Positions 1-6,924 of a stretch of DNA of 35,380 nt are shown here, piece by piece. Under the pieces are notes generated by a model. It saw nothing but the letters and a program-made list of their open reading frames with translations, did no database searches and had not been told where the DNA came from. Within the stretch, counting starts at the first letter, position 1. Each line of letters begins with the position of its first letter. This DNA is from Clostridia bacterium (GTDB lineage Bacteria > Bacillota > Clostridia > UMGS1810), in contig JAFQHQ010000063.1 of the NCBI GenBank assembly GCA_017397885.1, positions 1-35,380 on the forward strand. Direction: 5' to 3'. Made by a program: the position numbers and the translations under genes.

Positions 1-176
1 GCAGATGCCGCAGCGCAAAGCGGAGAGAGAAGCCACCCTGCCAAAAGAATTATGCAGTCGCCCATGTTAAGATATCCGCCAATGGGCGACGGGATTCGGA
101 TTATCATTGTTGCAATGCATACCAGTGCCGCAAAAAGAGCCGAAATTACAATTTTTTGAGTTTTTAATTTGTTCAT
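1..176 (-). CDS. ECF-type transporter S component (N-terminal 58 codons, runs off the left edge)
   Basis: The visible N-terminus starts MNKLKTQKIVISALFAALVC and continues through an IRIPSP-GGYLNMGD segment into a second hydrophobic stretch (IILLAGWLLSPLCAAA). This layout is typical of membrane-embedded substrate-capture (S) subunits of energy-coupling-factor vitamin transporters, which work with an ATPase/EcfT module usually encoded elsewhere. The start is set by an AGGAG ribosome site (rc of 186-190) about ten bases upstream of the ATG at 176. The gene diverges from a MocR-like regulator over about 100 bases holding overlapping promoters, so the regulator probably controls it. MocR proteins next to ECF S components often deal with vitamin B6, so pyridoxine uptake is my guess. 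Other vitamins, cobalamin included, are possible. The substrate cannot be read from this fragment. Confidence 0.7.
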   Translation of the reverse strand, partial: MNKLKTQKIVISALFAALVCIATMIIRIPSPIGGYLNMGDCIILLAGWLLSPLCAAAS

Positions 177-197
177 AATCATTATCTCCTAAAATAC

Positions 198-245
198 TTT
201 ACAAATTTATGAAAGTAGTATATAATATAACTGATTATATCGCAA
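198..245. promoter_or_regulatory. Overlapping divergent sigma-A promoters for the S component and the MocR-like gene
   Basis: Plus strand: TTTACA (198-203), 17-bp spacer, TATAAT (221-226), reading toward the MocR-like gene. Minus strand: TTGCGA (rc of 240-245), 17-bp spacer, TATACT (rc of 217-222), reading toward the S component. The two -10 boxes overlap by two bases, so a protein bound here would affect both directions. No clear direct-repeat operator was found. Confidence 0.65.
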
Positions 246-276
246 TGACCAATTGAGGAGATTTTTATATAACCAG

Positions 277-1374
277 ATGAAATATTCAGTTAATCGTCAA
301 ACAAACCAAAGTGCATATATGCAACTATATTATCAATTGAGAGATGACATTATCAATCAAACCTACAAACATGGTGACCGCCTGCCCTCGAAACGCATTC
401 TTGCCGAAGAAACCGGAACAAGTGTTATCACCGTTGAACACACCTACAACATTTTGTGTGACGAGGGATATGCAGAAGCAAGAGAGCGAAGCGGATTTTT
501 TGTCACCTACAAAAGCGAAGATTTTACAACTGTACACATGCCGTTAAAAGCTAAGCCCTATTTAAAAACAAACTATGAACACAATGCCGATGACTTTCCT
601 TTTTCAATCTTTGCCAAAACCATGCGTAATGTAATTTCAAAATATGGAGAACAAATTCTGGTGAAATCACCAAATTCGGGAACTGACGAGTTAAAGCATG
701 CAATTTGCTCTTATCTTTCACGTTCCAAAGGTATAGAAACACTTCCCGAAAGAATTGTCATTGGTTCGGGAGCAGAATATCTGTATAGCCTTATCATTCA
801 ACTATTGGGCAGAGGAATGCTATATGCAATTGAAAATCCTTCATATGAGAAAATCCATTCCATATACCTTGCAAACGGTGCAAAGTGTGATCTTTTGAAC
901 CTCGGAAACGACGGCATAATATCATCGGAGCTTTCAAGAACAAAGGCTCAGGTTCTGCATATCACCCCATATCGCAGTTTTCCGAGCGGTGTTACAGCCA
1001 GTGCTTCGAAACGCAGAGAATACATAAATTGGGCAATGAACGGAAAGAGATTCATTATTGAAGATGATTTCTCGTCGGAATTTACCGTCTCCACCAAGCA
1101 TGAAGACACGGTTTTTTCACTCGATGCAAGGTGCAACGTGATTTATGTAAACACATTCACGCAAACAATTGCTCCCTCAATGAGAATCGGCTATATGGTC
1201 CTGCCCGAAAACTTGTGTCAGAAATTCAGCGAAAAGCTTGGATTTTATTCATGTACGGTTCCGGTGTTTGAGCAATATGTTCTTGCAGAATTCATAAATA
1301 ACGGAGATTTTGAAAGACACATAAACAGAGTAAGAAAAAAACGAAGAAAACAGCGAAAAAATGATTCTCTTTAA
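277..1374 (+). CDS. MocR/PdxR-like GntR-family regulator, C-terminally truncated and lacking the PLP lysine (possible pseudogene)
   Basis: The N-terminal ~75 residues are a GntR winged helix (YMQLYYQLRDDIINQ, DRLPSKRILAE, then SVITVEHTYNILCDEGY). The rest resembles a class I aminotransferase fold, with TPYRSFPSG, FIIEDDFSSEF and a RIGYMVLP segment. MocR proteins bind PLP through a lysine in a TFSKxLAP-like motif. Here the motif reads TFTQTIAP, with Gln at codon 1162-1164 (residue 296 from ATG277). The protein ends at ERHINRVRKKRRKQRKNDSL, where family members usually run about 80-100 residues further. I chose ATG277. A TTG at 253 is in frame, but the GAGGAG sequence would then lie inside the gene. 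From ATG277 that ribosome site is 16 bases away, which is long. The gene may still bind DNA without PLP, or may be decaying. Confidence 0.72.
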   Translation: MKYSVNRQTNQSAYMQLYYQLRDDIINQTYKHGDRLPSKRILAEETGTSVITVEHTYNILCDEGYAEARERSGFFVTYKSEDFTTVHMPLKAKPYLKTNYEHNADDFPFSIFAKTMRNVISKYGEQILVKSPNSGTDELKHAICSYLSRSKGIETLPERIVIGSGAEYLYSLIIQLLGRGMLYAIENPSYEKIHSIYLANGAKCDLLNLGNDGIISSELSRTKAQVLHITPYRSFPSGVTASASKRREYINWAMNGKRFIIEDDFSSEFTVSTKHEDTVFSLDARCNVIYVNTFTQTIAPSMRIGYMVLPENLCQKFSEKLGFYSCTVPVFEQYVLAEFINNGDFERHINRVRKKRRKQRKNDSL

Positions 1375-1436
1375 CTTAAACACTATAAAATGATCATTAC
1401 TAAAAACTGATTTTAATATTTATTTCCATACACACT

Positions 1437-1468
1437 AAAAAGCTCCGCCGAATCGGCAGAGCTTTTTA
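1437..1468. terminator. Bidirectional terminator between the MocR-like gene and the oxidoreductase operon
   Basis: Two 11-base arms (1441-1451 and 1453-1463, one mismatch) are flanked by A4 on the left and T5 on the right. It can therefore end transcripts from both sides. It most clearly ends the minus-strand operon, whose stop codon is 15 bases away. Confidence 0.8.
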
Positions 1469-1477
1469 ATATGAGAA

Positions 1478-2008
1478 TTAATATTCGTAGCCTGCTCTGA
1501 GAGCTTTTATATTGCTTTCAAGCATAGCTGCTTTTGAAGCAGGAACAAGCTTGGTGATTGCGCCTTCGAGCTGTTCCCATGTGAACATGTTTGTTTCTTT
1601 GATGAGCTTGCCGACAATAATCATGTTGGCAAGCTTTGCAATGCCCATGTCGAGAGCCATCTGTGTTGCAGGAATGGTGTAAACATCAACATCGTCTCTT
1701 TCGCATTTTCTCGAAATGAGAGTGGAGTCGATGAAAATTTTGCCTCCGGGAACAACAGCTTTTTCAAACTTGTCAAGCGAGGGTCCGTTCATAACAACCA
1801 GAGCTGTGGGCTCGGTGATGAGAGGAGATGCAACGGGTTCGTCGGAAACGATGACACTGCAGTTTGCTGTGCCTCCGCGCATTTCGGGACCGTAGGAAGG
1901 AAGGTGGGAAACATTCAAGCCTTCAAGCATGCCTGCATAGGCAACAACCTTACCGGAGAAAAGAATACCCTGACCGCCGAAGCCGGCGAATATTGTTTCG
2001 TATGTCAT
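1478..2008 (-). CDS. 2-oxoacid:ferredoxin oxidoreductase, gamma subunit
   Basis: 176 residues, matching the POR/KOR gamma family in length. The N-terminus has the family signature FAGFGGQGILFSGKVVAYA, followed by SYGPEMRGGTANCSVIVSD. The gamma domain completes the CoA- and TPP-dependent enzyme that converts a 2-oxoacid, CoA and oxidised ferredoxin into acyl-CoA, CO2 and reduced ferredoxin in the cytosol. It is the last gene of the operon. Its ATG sits two bases after the beta-subunit stop, and GGAGG lies within the end of beta, so the two are probably translationally coupled. Which 2-oxoacid is used (2-oxoglutarate or branched-chain 2-oxoacids) cannot be settled from sequence inspection. Confidence 0.93.
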   Translation of the reverse strand: MTYETIFAGFGGQGILFSGKVVAYAGMLEGLNVSHLPSYGPEMRGGTANCSVIVSDEPVASPLITEPTALVVMNGPSLDKFEKAVVPGGKIFIDSTLISRKCERDDVDVYTIPATQMALDMGIAKLANMIIVGKLIKETNMFTWEQLEGAITKLVPASKAAMLESNIKALRAGYEY

Positions 2009-2010
2009 AA

Positions 2011-2763
2011 TTACGCTTCCTCCTTTGCAGTGATGTCTTTATATACACCGAGAGGATAGTGCGGAAGCATATTCTCTCTCATCCATTTGAAGGATTCCTG
2101 AGGTGACATACCCCAGTTTGTGGGACAGGTTGACACAACTTCAACAAGTGTGAAACCTTTGCCTTCCATCTGAAGCCGGAATGCTTTTTTGATTGCGGCT
2201 TTTGCTTTTTTGATGTTGGGAACTGTGTCAACTGTAACTCTTTCGATGTAGGCGGGACCGTCGAGAGTTGCGAGCATTTCGCTCACTCTGATGGGGTTAC
2301 CCTGGGTTTTGGGATCTCTGCCGTAGGGGGAGGTCTGTGTAACCTGACCGGCAAGAGTTGTGGGAGCCATCTGACCGCCGGTCATGCCGTAGATAGCGTT
2401 GTTGATGAAGATTGTTGTTACATTTTCGCCTCTTGCCGCAACATGAACAGTTTCTGCAGTACCGATTGCAGCGAGGTCGCCGTCACCCTGATAGGTGAAT
2501 ACCACTTTGTCGGGGAGGGCTCTTTTTATACCGGTTGCAACAGCGGGAGCTCTGCCGTGAGCAGCTTCCTGCATGTCACATTCAAAATAGTTGTAAGCAA
2601 ATACGGAGCATCCTACGGGAGCAACACCAATTGTGTCGCCTTCGATGCCGAGTTCGTCAATAACTTCTGCCACAAGACGGTGAACTATACCGTGAGGGCA
2701 TCCGGGGCAATAGTGAAAAGATACATCACTTAATGCATGAGGTTTTTTAAAAACTTTTTCCAT
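2011..2763 (-). CDS. 2-oxoacid:ferredoxin oxidoreductase, beta (TPP-binding) subunit
   Basis: 250 residues. The family motif [14 protein letters not shown] is near the N-terminus, and the thiamine-diphosphate/Mg site [12 protein letters not shown] continues to [17 protein letters not shown]. This subunit binds TPP and, with alpha, decarboxylates the 2-oxoacid. The ATG overlaps the alpha stop codon (TAATG), a tight operon junction. GGAGGTGC, inside the end of alpha, serves as the ribosome site. No iron-sulphur cluster domain is fused. Electrons therefore likely pass to the separate ferredoxin-like subunit encoded upstream. Confidence 0.94.
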   Translation of the reverse strand: MEKVFKKPHALSDVSFHYCPGCPHGIVHRLVAEVIDELGIEGDTIGVAPVGCSVFAYNYFECDMQEAAHGRAPAVATGIKRALPDKVVFTYQGDGDLAAIGTAETVHVAARGENVTTIFINNAIYGMTGGQMAPTTLAGQVTQTSPYGRDPKTQGNPIRVSEMLATLDGPAYIERVTVDTVPNIKKAKAAIKKAFRLQMEGKGFTLVEVVSTCPTNWGMSPQESFKWMRENMLPHYPLGVYKDITAKEEA

Positions 2764-3830
2764 TATTTTGCACCTCCGATTTCTTCAATCTTTGCAAGAA
2801 TTTCTTTTGGAGTGGGAACGATACCGCCGGTTCTTCCGAAGAACTCAACGTTTGCTCTGCCGTTAACTGCAAGGCGAACATCTTCAACCATCTGTCCCAT
2901 GCTCATTTCAACTGCAAGGAAGGTTTTGTCTGTATTTTTGGAAAGAGCTTTTTCAAAAGCTTCAAAGGGGAAAGGCCAGAGAGTGATGGGACGAATGATG
3001 CCCACTTTGTAGCCTTTTTCTTTTGCTTTTGCCATAGCTGTTTTTGCAATACGCGAAGTTGTGCCGTAGGCAACTAAAACGATATCTGCATCTTCAACGT
3101 CCACTGCTTCATAGCGAACTTCATTTTTGCAGATTTCGTCATATCTCTTTTGTCTTTCAAGAACAAGGTCTTCCAGCTCGGAAGCTTCGATGAAGAGGGA
3201 GTTGATAACGTTTTTCTTTCTCTTCATGCCTGTGCCCGAGGTTGCCCATTCTTTTTCGGGGAGAGATGATGCATCGGTATCCTTGAACTCAACGGGTTCC
3301 ATCATCTGACCGAGCATACCGTCACCCATAATCATAACGGGACATCTGTATTTATCGCCAATGTCAAATGCATCTGATGTGAGATCTACCATTTCCTGAA
3401 TGGAACTGGGAGCAAGAACAACAAGATGATAATCACCGTGTCCGCCACCCTTTGTAGCCTGGAAATAGTCGGACTGAGCAGGCTGAATACCGCCAAGACC
3501 CGGGCCGCCTCTTACAATGTTAACAATTACGCAGGGAACGTCTGCACCTGCAATGTAGGAAATACCTTCCTGTTTTAAGCTGATTCCGGGAGAGGATGAG
3601 CTTGTCATTACTCTGACACCTGCACCGCCTGCACCGTATACCATATTAATTGCGGAAACTTCACTTTCTGCCTGAAGGAATGTACCGCCGATTTTAGGCA
3701 TTTTCTTAGCCATATATGCACTAACCTCTGTCTGAGGTGTGATAGGATAACCGAAAAAGTGACGGCAGCCTGCACGGATTGCGGCTTCTGCCAAAGCTTC
3801 GTTACCTTTCATCAAAACTTTATCACCCAT
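2763..3830 (-). CDS. vorB: 2-oxoacid:ferredoxin oxidoreductase, alpha subunit (VorB-type)
   Basis: 355 residues. It has the POR N-terminal domain with [32 protein letters not shown] and [20 protein letters not shown], then a transketolase C-like domain ([29 protein letters not shown]). The length and the PITP motif fit the four-subunit KOR/VOR class usually named VorB in Firmicutes (3-methyl-2-oxobutanoate or 2-oxoglutarate). The ribosome site AGGAGG lies eight bases before the ATG. In fermentative anaerobes such enzymes degrade amino acids to acyl-CoA, or run reductively to make 2-oxoacids. The direction of flux here is unknown. Confidence 0.92.
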   Translation of the reverse strand: MGDKVLMKGNEALAEAAIRAGCRHFFGYPITPQTEVSAYMAKKMPKIGGTFLQAESEVSAINMVYGAGGAGVRVMTSSSSPGISLKQEGISYIAGADVPCVIVNIVRGGPGLGGIQPAQSDYFQATKGGGHGDYHLVVLAPSSIQEMVDLTSDAFDIGDKYRCPVMIMGDGMLGQMMEPVEFKDTDASSLPEKEWATSGTGMKRKKNVINSLFIEASELEDLVLERQKRYDEICKNEVRYEAVDVEDADIVLVAYGTTSRIAKTAMAKAKEKGYKVGIIRPITLWPFPFEAFEKALSKNTDKTFLAVEMSMGQMVEDVRLAVNGRANVEFFGRTGGIVPTPKEILAKIEEIGGAK

Positions 3831-3853
3831 GATAAAAGCCTCCTTTTGAATAA

Positions 3854-4060
3854 TTATCTTTCTACTTCAATTACAACATCGGGACACATGGTTGCACAAA
3901 ATGCGCATCCTATGCACTTGTCCATCTCGGTAACAGTTGCCGGGTGGAAGCCCTTTGCGTTGATTCTGTCGGTTGCCATGTGGACAATCTTTTTGGGACA
4001 TGCGTCTACACAGAGCGCACAACCCTTACATCTGTCTTCGTTAAAAGTAACTTTTGCCAT
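3854..4060 (-). CDS. 2x[4Fe-4S] ferredoxin subunit (delta) of the oxidoreductase
   Basis: 68 residues with two CxxCxxCxxxCP clusters: CKGCALCVDACP near the N-terminus and CIGCAFCATMCP near the C-terminus. These bind two [4Fe-4S] clusters and relay electrons from the TPP centre to external ferredoxin. AAAGGAGG precedes the ATG. The alpha-subunit start follows 23 bases after the stop. The 42-base gap to the upstream ATPase gene contains no clear promoter, so I place the gene in the same operon. Confidence 0.95.
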   Translation of the reverse strand: MAKVTFNEDRCKGCALCVDACPKKIVHMATDRINAKGFHPATVTEMDKCIGCAFCATMCPDVVIEVER

Positions 4061-4102
4061 ATTTACATCCTCCTTTTATGAGAGATTATTAAACATTTTA
4101 TT

Positions 4103-4771
4103 TTAAGCAAATGCGTCGAAGGGCAGTTGCATAAAAAGCTTTAGGGGAAATTTTTCTACACCCTTTGAATCTGTCTGCGACAAAATCTCCGGAGTAGCGC
4201 TTACATATTTAATCGGGAGATTCATTTTTTTGCTCACTTCGTCAACAAGTTCAAAAGATTCGGCAAGATCTGCCGGAGTTGAAATGTAGGAAAGGTTTGT
4301 GTTGTTGACAAGAGCCGTTATGCGACATCTTGACGCATATTGAATTTCATTTGCAAGCTTTATTATGTCATCGGCGTTTGATGTATCGGGACGTTTGCCG
4401 TTTATGACGAAAAACATTTCGTAGTCTTCGTCCTTAAGATAGGGATAATACTGACCAAGAGCTATTGCTCCGTCTTCGTCACCGCCAACATCAAGCACTG
4501 CCGGAGTGTCTTTGTTTGAAAAAACCGAAAGTATGTCACTTGGAAGTGACGGAAGATCTAAGTTTGTTCCTGCATATTCGGGAGCAATGACCCTTACACC
4601 CGAATCCGAAAGCTCACCGCTTGCATCAAATGTGCGAAAATAGGGGTTCACGATGTCCATGTCACAAATTACGGCACTGCCGAATTTTTCTTTCAGCTTT
4701 AAGGCATAGTTTATGGCAAATTCTGTTTTGCCGCTGCCGTAGTGACCGGTGATTATATTAATTCTTTTCAT
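4103..4771 (-). CDS. P-loop ATPase of the SIMIBI (ParA/MinD-like) type, function unknown
   Basis: 222 residues from the second ATG (4771), which has AAAGGA eight bases upstream. The ATG at 4780 overlaps that ribosome site and is less likely. A Walker A-like loop GHYGSGKTE at residues 8-16 is followed by VICDMDIVNPYFRT (A'-type Asp) and a Walker B-like VLDVGGDEDGA. Late segments read ALVNNTNLSYIS and IKYVSATPEI. There is no membrane segment. Its position before the oxidoreductase genes suggests a role in assembling or maturing the Fe-S enzyme, in the way Mrp/NBP35-type ATPases do. However, no cluster-ligand CxxC motif is visible, so that role is only an inference from context. Confidence 0.72.
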   Translation of the reverse strand: MKRINIITGHYGSGKTEFAINYALKLKEKFGSAVICDMDIVNPYFRTFDASGELSDSGVRVIAPEYAGTNLDLPSLPSDILSVFSNKDTPAVLDVGGDEDGAIALGQYYPYLKDEDYEMFFVINGKRPDTSNADDIIKLANEIQYASRCRITALVNNTNLSYISTPADLAESFELVDEVSKKMNLPIKYVSATPEILSQTDSKGVEKFPLKLFMQLPFDAFA

Positions 4772-4776
4772 GAGAA

Positions 4777-5172
4777 TCATCCTTTTATTACTGAAACAAT
4801 GGTATTTTGCGCTTTAAATTTCTTATTTGCAATGCGAATGACAAAAATCCAGGCACCAATCAGTGCTGCAAAAATTGCAACTGTCAAAACCGCACCAAAA
4901 TCATTTGCATCACAAATCAGCGATGCCGCAATGAGCAAAAACACGGGAAGCATATATACCAGAAGCGAAGAGAAGAGAATCTTTTTTGTGTCGGCTTCAA
5001 TCACAACTCTGTCACCGGGCATTGCCCCAACAGGATTTGCAACCTCCATTTCATAGGATGGCATTGTGCAGGTGCTGCACTCACTGCAATCGTGAGAACA
5101 GGCAGATGTTTTTTTGATTGAAACTGTTGCAATTTTGTCCGAAACTCTAAGAACTGTTCCCTCACCTGTCAT
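4777..5172 (-). CDS. RseC/MucC-like positive regulator / SoxR-reducing-system family membrane protein
   Basis: 131 residues from ATG5172, which has GGGGAG six bases upstream; a GTG at 5193 is in frame but lies upstream of that site. The N-terminal soluble part has a cysteine cluster, CSHDCSECSTC. This is followed by PGDRVVIEA and two membrane helices (LLVYMLPVFLLIAASLI and AVLTVAIFAALIGAWIFVI). Family members act beside Rnf-type electron transport or in redox sensing. Here the gene opens the oxidoreductase operon, which fits a redox link. The stop TGA overlaps the ribosome site of the ATPase gene. Confidence 0.82.
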   Translation of the reverse strand: MTGEGTVLRVSDKIATVSIKKTSACSHDCSECSTCTMPSYEMEVANPVGAMPGDRVVIEADTKKILFSSLLVYMLPVFLLIAASLICDANDFGAVLTVAIFAALIGAWIFVIRIANKKFKAQNTIVSVIKG

Positions 5173-5183
5173 ATAAATCTCCC

Positions 5184-5202
5184 CTAATACCACTTGTATT
5201 AG
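5184..5202. promoter_or_regulatory. Perfect 7-5-7 inverted repeat at the operon start (candidate operator)
   Basis: CTAATAC-cactt-GTATTAG lies between the -10 box (5206-5211) and the GGGGAG ribosome site (rc of about 5179-5184). It covers the expected transcription start. It could be a repressor operator or a small 5'-UTR hairpin that partly hides the ribosome site. No named regulator motif was recognised. Confidence 0.45.
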
Positions 5203-5205
5203 ATT

Positions 5206-5234
5206 ATTATATCAAAAACGACAAAATATTTCAA
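5206..5234 (-). promoter_or_regulatory. Sigma-A promoter of the RseC-ATPase-oxidoreductase operon
   Basis: Minus strand: TTGAAA (rc of 5229-5234), 17-bp spacer, consensus TATAAT (rc of 5206-5211). The leader to ATG5172 is about 25-30 bases. Confidence 0.75.
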
Positions 5235-5355
5235 TAGCGCATTGATGTTAATTTTATACAAAATTAAACAAATTGAAGCAGTTATTTTTATTTATTGGTA
5301 AAACGGAGTCCGGCAATCAAATTTAACTTCGGTGAGAATATCAACGGATACTTCA

Positions 5356-5380
5356 AAGGCGCTCCGATTGGAGCGCCCTT
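5356..5380. terminator. GC-rich hairpin after the surface-protein remnant (weak U-tract)
   Basis: Arms GGCGCTCC (5358-5365) and GGAGCGCC (5370-5377) enclose a four-base loop. It lies 38 bases beyond the stop codon of the broken surface gene on the minus strand, so it was probably that gene's terminator. The trailing U-tract is poor on both strands. It may now also end read-through from the SGNH hydrolase gene, whose own terminator is broken. Confidence 0.5.
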
Positions 5381-5414
5381 GTTAGTTAATCTCAATATTT
5401 ATCAAAGTTGTTTG

Positions 5415-5538
5415 TTATTTCACAATATATGCTTCGCAAAGTGGAACAAGAGTTGGCATATCCGTCCAAAGCATAATCTTATCGCCTGCCGCAAGGCTAA
5501 ATCCTTTTGTAATGAAAGCATCCTGAATTGTTCCTTTT
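5415..5538 (-). pseudogene. C-terminal remnant of a secreted or surface protein gene
   Basis: The minus-strand frame ending at TAA (rc of 5415-5417) reads ETKGTIQDAFITKGFSLAAG, then DKIMLWTDMPTLVPLCEAY and IVK. The end pattern, a short beta-rich stretch with DKxMLW and a final PLC, resembles the last domain of large clostridial extracellular proteins such as Ig-like or glycoside-hydrolase-linked proteins. Nothing upstream in this frame continues the gene. It joins directly to IS3 orfA sequence near 5538. I infer that an insertion plus deletion removed the body of the gene. The exact junction is uncertain by several bases. Confidence 0.55.
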
Positions 5539-5797
5539 GTTTCATTTGGAAAGAGTAATTATTATTTTGACGAGAACGCATTAAACCATCATTGCCGAAA
5601 GTTTGATAGGCTTTTACCCAATCCATTACCTGAGTGTCTTTTGCAATGTTATATTTCTTTGCTAAATATTCATATCCTCCATTGCCATCTAAGTATTCTT
5701 GTACAATCTTTTTCTTAAATTCATAACTATATTTTGCCATGAAAAAACCGACCTCCCAATCATTAGATTTATGGTCTAACTTTTGGGGGTCGGTTCA
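5539..5797 (-). mobile_element. IS3-family insertion sequence remnant (left end plus 5' part of orfA)
   Basis: The terminal repeat begins TGAACCGACCCCCAAAAGTT (minus strand, outer end at 5797), a sequence typical of IS3/IS150-group ends. An ATG at 5740 then opens orfA: MAKYSYEFKKKIVQEYLDG, with helix-turn-helix text YLAKKYNI..QVMDWVKAYQ..GNDGLMRSRQ..YSFQ. Homology stops at about codon 67, where another gene's tail begins. OrfB, the right end and any target duplication are missing, so it cannot move by itself. The open frame that runs on to 5420 is a chimera of orfA and out-of-frame remnant sequence. The outer end sits in the terminator of the neighbouring SGNH gene. Confidence 0.82.
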
Positions 5798-5822
5798 GTT
5801 TGTCCAATGCTGATTTTTTATA

Positions 5823-6473
5823 TCACATATTTTTTAAAAAGCTTTCAACCACAGATGCAAGCTTGGCATGCCCAACATCATTGGGATGAAGACCGTCGGC
5901 AAAATAGAGTTTGTTTTGTACTTCAACTGCCGAGCACATTCCGCTTGCACCGTAAAGGTCGATTATGGGAATAGAATAGTACTGTGCGGTTTGTTTTATT
6001 ACATCAACAAAGTCTTTGAGAATCTGAGACTTTTGTGTTCTTTCGGAAGGCTTATCATCGTCGGTGCGGTGAAGCGGAGTCATAAAAACAATGGGTTTAT
6101 CGGGATATTTTTTGATGAGCTTTTGCATAAGCACATGACAAGCACCCGAAAATGTGTCTTCTCCCCTATCTGAAAATTCGCCAAAAGGTGCATCACCGTG
6201 ACCGTAGTCATTTGTGCCACCAAAAACAAGCACTGCATCCACATCATCACGCATGGAGTTTACCCTTGAAATAAAATCCTGATCAAAAGAGGGACATTCG
6301 CTTGGTATGCTTTGACGGGCAAATCGTGTGCCGCTGATACCATAGTTAATGCATTCTTTGATGCCGCAGTTTTCTTTTAATACCTGATGCCAGATCTTTT
6401 CGTTTGATGTTGCTCCAACGCCTTGAGTTATACTGTCACCAAGGCAAGCAATTGTGAGTCCTTTAAGTTCCAT
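5823..6473 (-). CDS. SGNH/GDSL-family hydrolase, copy 1
   Basis: 216 residues with all SGNH blocks: GDSITQG (nucleophile Ser14), a central NYGISGT segment (block II Gly), FGGTNDYG (block III Asn) and DGLHPND (block V Asp/His). No signal peptide is visible, so it is probably a cytosolic esterase or deacetylase acting on an unknown ester such as an acetylated carbohydrate or acyl group. The ribosome site AAGGAG precedes the ATG. It is clearly paralogous to the gene at 7175-7807, sharing the first 14 residues except none before Ser14. Its promoter region keeps a short piece of the plsY 3' end, which suggests it was copied from the plsY-SGNH locus. Confidence 0.85.
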   Translation of the reverse strand: MELKGLTIACLGDSITQGVGATSNEKIWHQVLKENCGIKECINYGISGTRFARQSIPSECPSFDQDFISRVNSMRDDVDAVLVFGGTNDYGHGDAPFGEFSDRGEDTFSGACHVLMQKLIKKYPDKPIVFMTPLHRTDDDKPSERTQKSQILKDFVDVIKQTAQYYSIPIIDLYGASGMCSAVEVQNKLYFADGLHPNDVGHAKLASVVESFLKNM

Positions 6474-6508
6474 AATTTGTATATCTCCTTAGTGTTTACT
6501 TTTCAATT

Positions 6509-6537
6509 ATTATATAACACGCTATTACGAATGTCAA
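6509..6537 (-). promoter_or_regulatory. Sigma-A promoter of SGNH copy 1
   Basis: Minus strand: consensus TTGACA (rc of 6532-6537), 17-bp spacer, consensus TATAAT (rc of 6509-6514). It stands back to back with the promoter of small RNA copy A, 37 bases away. Confidence 0.82.
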
Positions 6538-6574
6538 TATCCGACTTTCGCAAACTGCTCCGCAAACAAAGCCA

Positions 6575-6603
6575 TTGACATTAAAGGCAATTAATGGTAC
6601 AAT
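6575..6603 (+). promoter_or_regulatory. Sigma-A promoter of small RNA copy A
   Basis: TTGACA (6575-6580), 17-bp spacer, TACAAT (6598-6603). The predicted start at about G6610 coincides with the first base of the RNA's closing stem. Confidence 0.85.
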
Positions 6604-6609
6604 ATCTTT

Positions 6610-6773
6610 GCGGCACAATTTAATAATACGCTTAAACAAACTGTGTGTTTTTTTGTCTTTCGGCAAAAATGCATGCTCTTTTTCTCATACAGTTTTGTTT
6701 GGGTGAATAAATTGTGTCGCAACAATGAGTCATGCATTTTTCGGTGCATGGGCTTGCCTGTGCACCTTTTTTA
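6610..6773 (+). ncRNA. Structured small RNA, copy A (rod-like hairpin with conserved loop and tail)
   Basis: This is a predicted ~164-nt transcript from its own promoter to its own terminator. Arms 6610-6622 and 6708-6720 pair over 13 bases (GCGGCACAATTTA with TAAATTGTGTCGC, one G-U). Further pairing continues inward: CGCTT/GGGTG, AAACAAA/TTTGTTT and CTGTGTG/CATACAG. The 38-nt apical loop (6648-6685) can form a short UUUUUG/CAAAAA stem and holds AAAAATGCATG (6665-6675). That sequence is exactly complementary to CATGCATTTTT in the 3' tail (6731-6741). The tail segment can also pair with the 5' arm of the terminator. No plus-strand gene follows, so it acts as a stand-alone RNA rather than a leader. 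I do not recognise it as a named family. Confidence 0.75.
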
Positions 6774-6780
6774 TTTCTTT
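6743..6780 (+). terminator. Intrinsic terminator of small RNA copy A
   Basis: A ten-base stem (GGTGCATGGG with CCTGTGCACC, 6743-6752 and 6757-6766) closes a CTTG loop and is followed by TTTTTTATTTCTTT. The same hairpin and U-tract recur in copy B. Confidence 0.88.
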
Positions 6781-6814
6781 TCTTGCATGACTTAAAACTT
6801 TGATTGTCGCCAAA

Positions 6815-6859
6815 CAAAAAAGCAAAACAGCATTGGATTTTTGTCCGATGTTGTTTTGT
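6815..6859 (-). terminator. Orphan minus-strand terminator hairpin in repeat unit A
   Basis: Arms 6822-6837 and 6844-6859 pair like the SGNH copy 2 terminator, and a T-tract follows on the minus strand (rc of 6815-6821). No gene ends into it. It appears to be left over from a duplicated SGNH 3' end. Confidence 0.65.
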
Positions 6860-6889
6860 TTTGTATCACTTCTGAATCAAACAAAACCA

Positions 6890-6918
6890 TTGACATTAAA
6901 GGCAATTAATGGTACAAT
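6890..6918 (+). promoter_or_regulatory. Sigma-A promoter of small RNA copy B
   Basis: TTGACA (6890-6895), 17-bp spacer, TACAAT (6913-6918). It is identical in core and spacer to the promoter of copy A. Confidence 0.85.
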
Positions 6919-6924
6919 ATCCTT

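Larger units (their letters stand above)
6563..6869. repeat. Tandem repeat unit A (~307 bp)
   Basis: Direct repeat of 6878-7178, offset 309-315 bases. The unit holds a plus-strand promoter, the structured RNA, its terminator, a spacer, and a minus-strand terminator hairpin. It ends at TGTATCAC, the bases that in unit B form the stop codon of SGNH copy 2. Unit A therefore looks like a copied RNA-SGNH junction from which the SGNH gene body is absent. Confidence 0.9.

Noticed and set aside
253-276. TTG253 as the start of the MocR-like gene
   Set aside because: The only ribosome-site-like sequence (GAGGAG) would lie after that codon. ATG277 fits the family N-terminus.
5420-5740. A 106-residue intact orfA-like protein
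   Set aside because: Only the first ~67 residues are IS3 OrfA. The rest is another gene's tail read out of frame.
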